This document shows, in pieces, positions 13,482 through 13,517 of a stretch of 13,517 bases of DNA (its first letter is position 1; the number at the start of each line of letters is the position of its first letter). The notes beneath the pieces were generated by a model, which did no database searches, was not told the DNA's origin, and was given only the letters and a program-made list of their open reading frames with translations. The position numbers were made by a program, and so were the translations under genes. The stretch is taken from contig JAISIQ010000068.1 in NCBI GenBank assembly GCA_031261945.1, positions 1 to 13,517 of the forward strand, written 5' to 3'. This stretch comes from Methanobrevibacter sp. GTDB lineage: Archaea > Methanobacteriota > Methanobacteria > Methanobacteriales > Methanobacteriaceae.

Positions 13482-13517
13482 AAATATCTGTTAATTTATT
13501 ATATTTATTTAAATATA

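Noticed and set aside
1..13517. tRNA or rRNA genes
   Set aside because: No GGTTCRAATCC-like T-arm or other GC-rich structured block was seen on either strand.

Overview
The window looks like a chromosomal segment from a very AT-rich archaeon of the Methanobacteriales, most like a Methanobrevibacter-type methanogen. The archaeal calls rest on an archaeosine-type tRNA-guanine transglycosylase with PUA domain (tgtA), an archaeal nascent-polypeptide-associated complex protein (aNAC) with a UBA tail, exact TTTATATA archaeal TATA boxes, and T-run terminators. The genus is inferred from composition and gene content; no rRNA is present.

Layout, with nearly everything on the minus strand (read right to left): an MnmC-like methyltransferase (12264-13481); tgtA (10124-12100); a coupled pair of an Asn/Thr-rich protein and a TPR protein (8956-9965); aNAC (8205-8555); an Icc/CpdA-type metallophosphoesterase (7428-8165); a Zc3h12a-like NYN ribonuclease with a duplicated C-terminal module (6056-7093); a membrane-anchored protein with a GGDD nucleotide-cyclase/palm-like domain (4699-5904); one lone plus-strand ribbon-helix-helix regulator (4281-4478); a small sequon-rich membrane-anchored protein (3271-3573); argJ (1499-2836); and argB (334-1215). 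No tRNA, rRNA, CRISPR array, transposase or integrase was seen.

Functional groups: argJ and argB act in the cyclic acetyl-ornithine route of arginine synthesis. tgtA and the MnmC-like gene both point to tRNA modification. aNAC works at the ribosome exit. The cyclase-like protein, NYN ribonuclease and phosphoesterase are consecutive same-strand genes and could form a nucleotide-signal/RNA-decay neighbourhood, but each seems to have its own promoter, so this is a hypothesis.

Most striking is a DNA-level signal: the palindrome AATAGCTATT occurs exactly at least 13 times in 13.5 kb, with many partial copies around an AGCT core, in genes and spacers alike. This resembles the highly iterated palindromes of cyanobacteria. 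Spacers are long and full of short tandem repeats (8, 11 and 12 bp units). Similar repeat growth appears inside two genes: argJ (an acidic 9-residue repeat) and the Asn/Thr-rich protein. For tgtA, aNAC, the TPR gene and the small membrane protein, the Shine-Dalgarno position shows that the longest ORF starts too early; I give the corrected starts.
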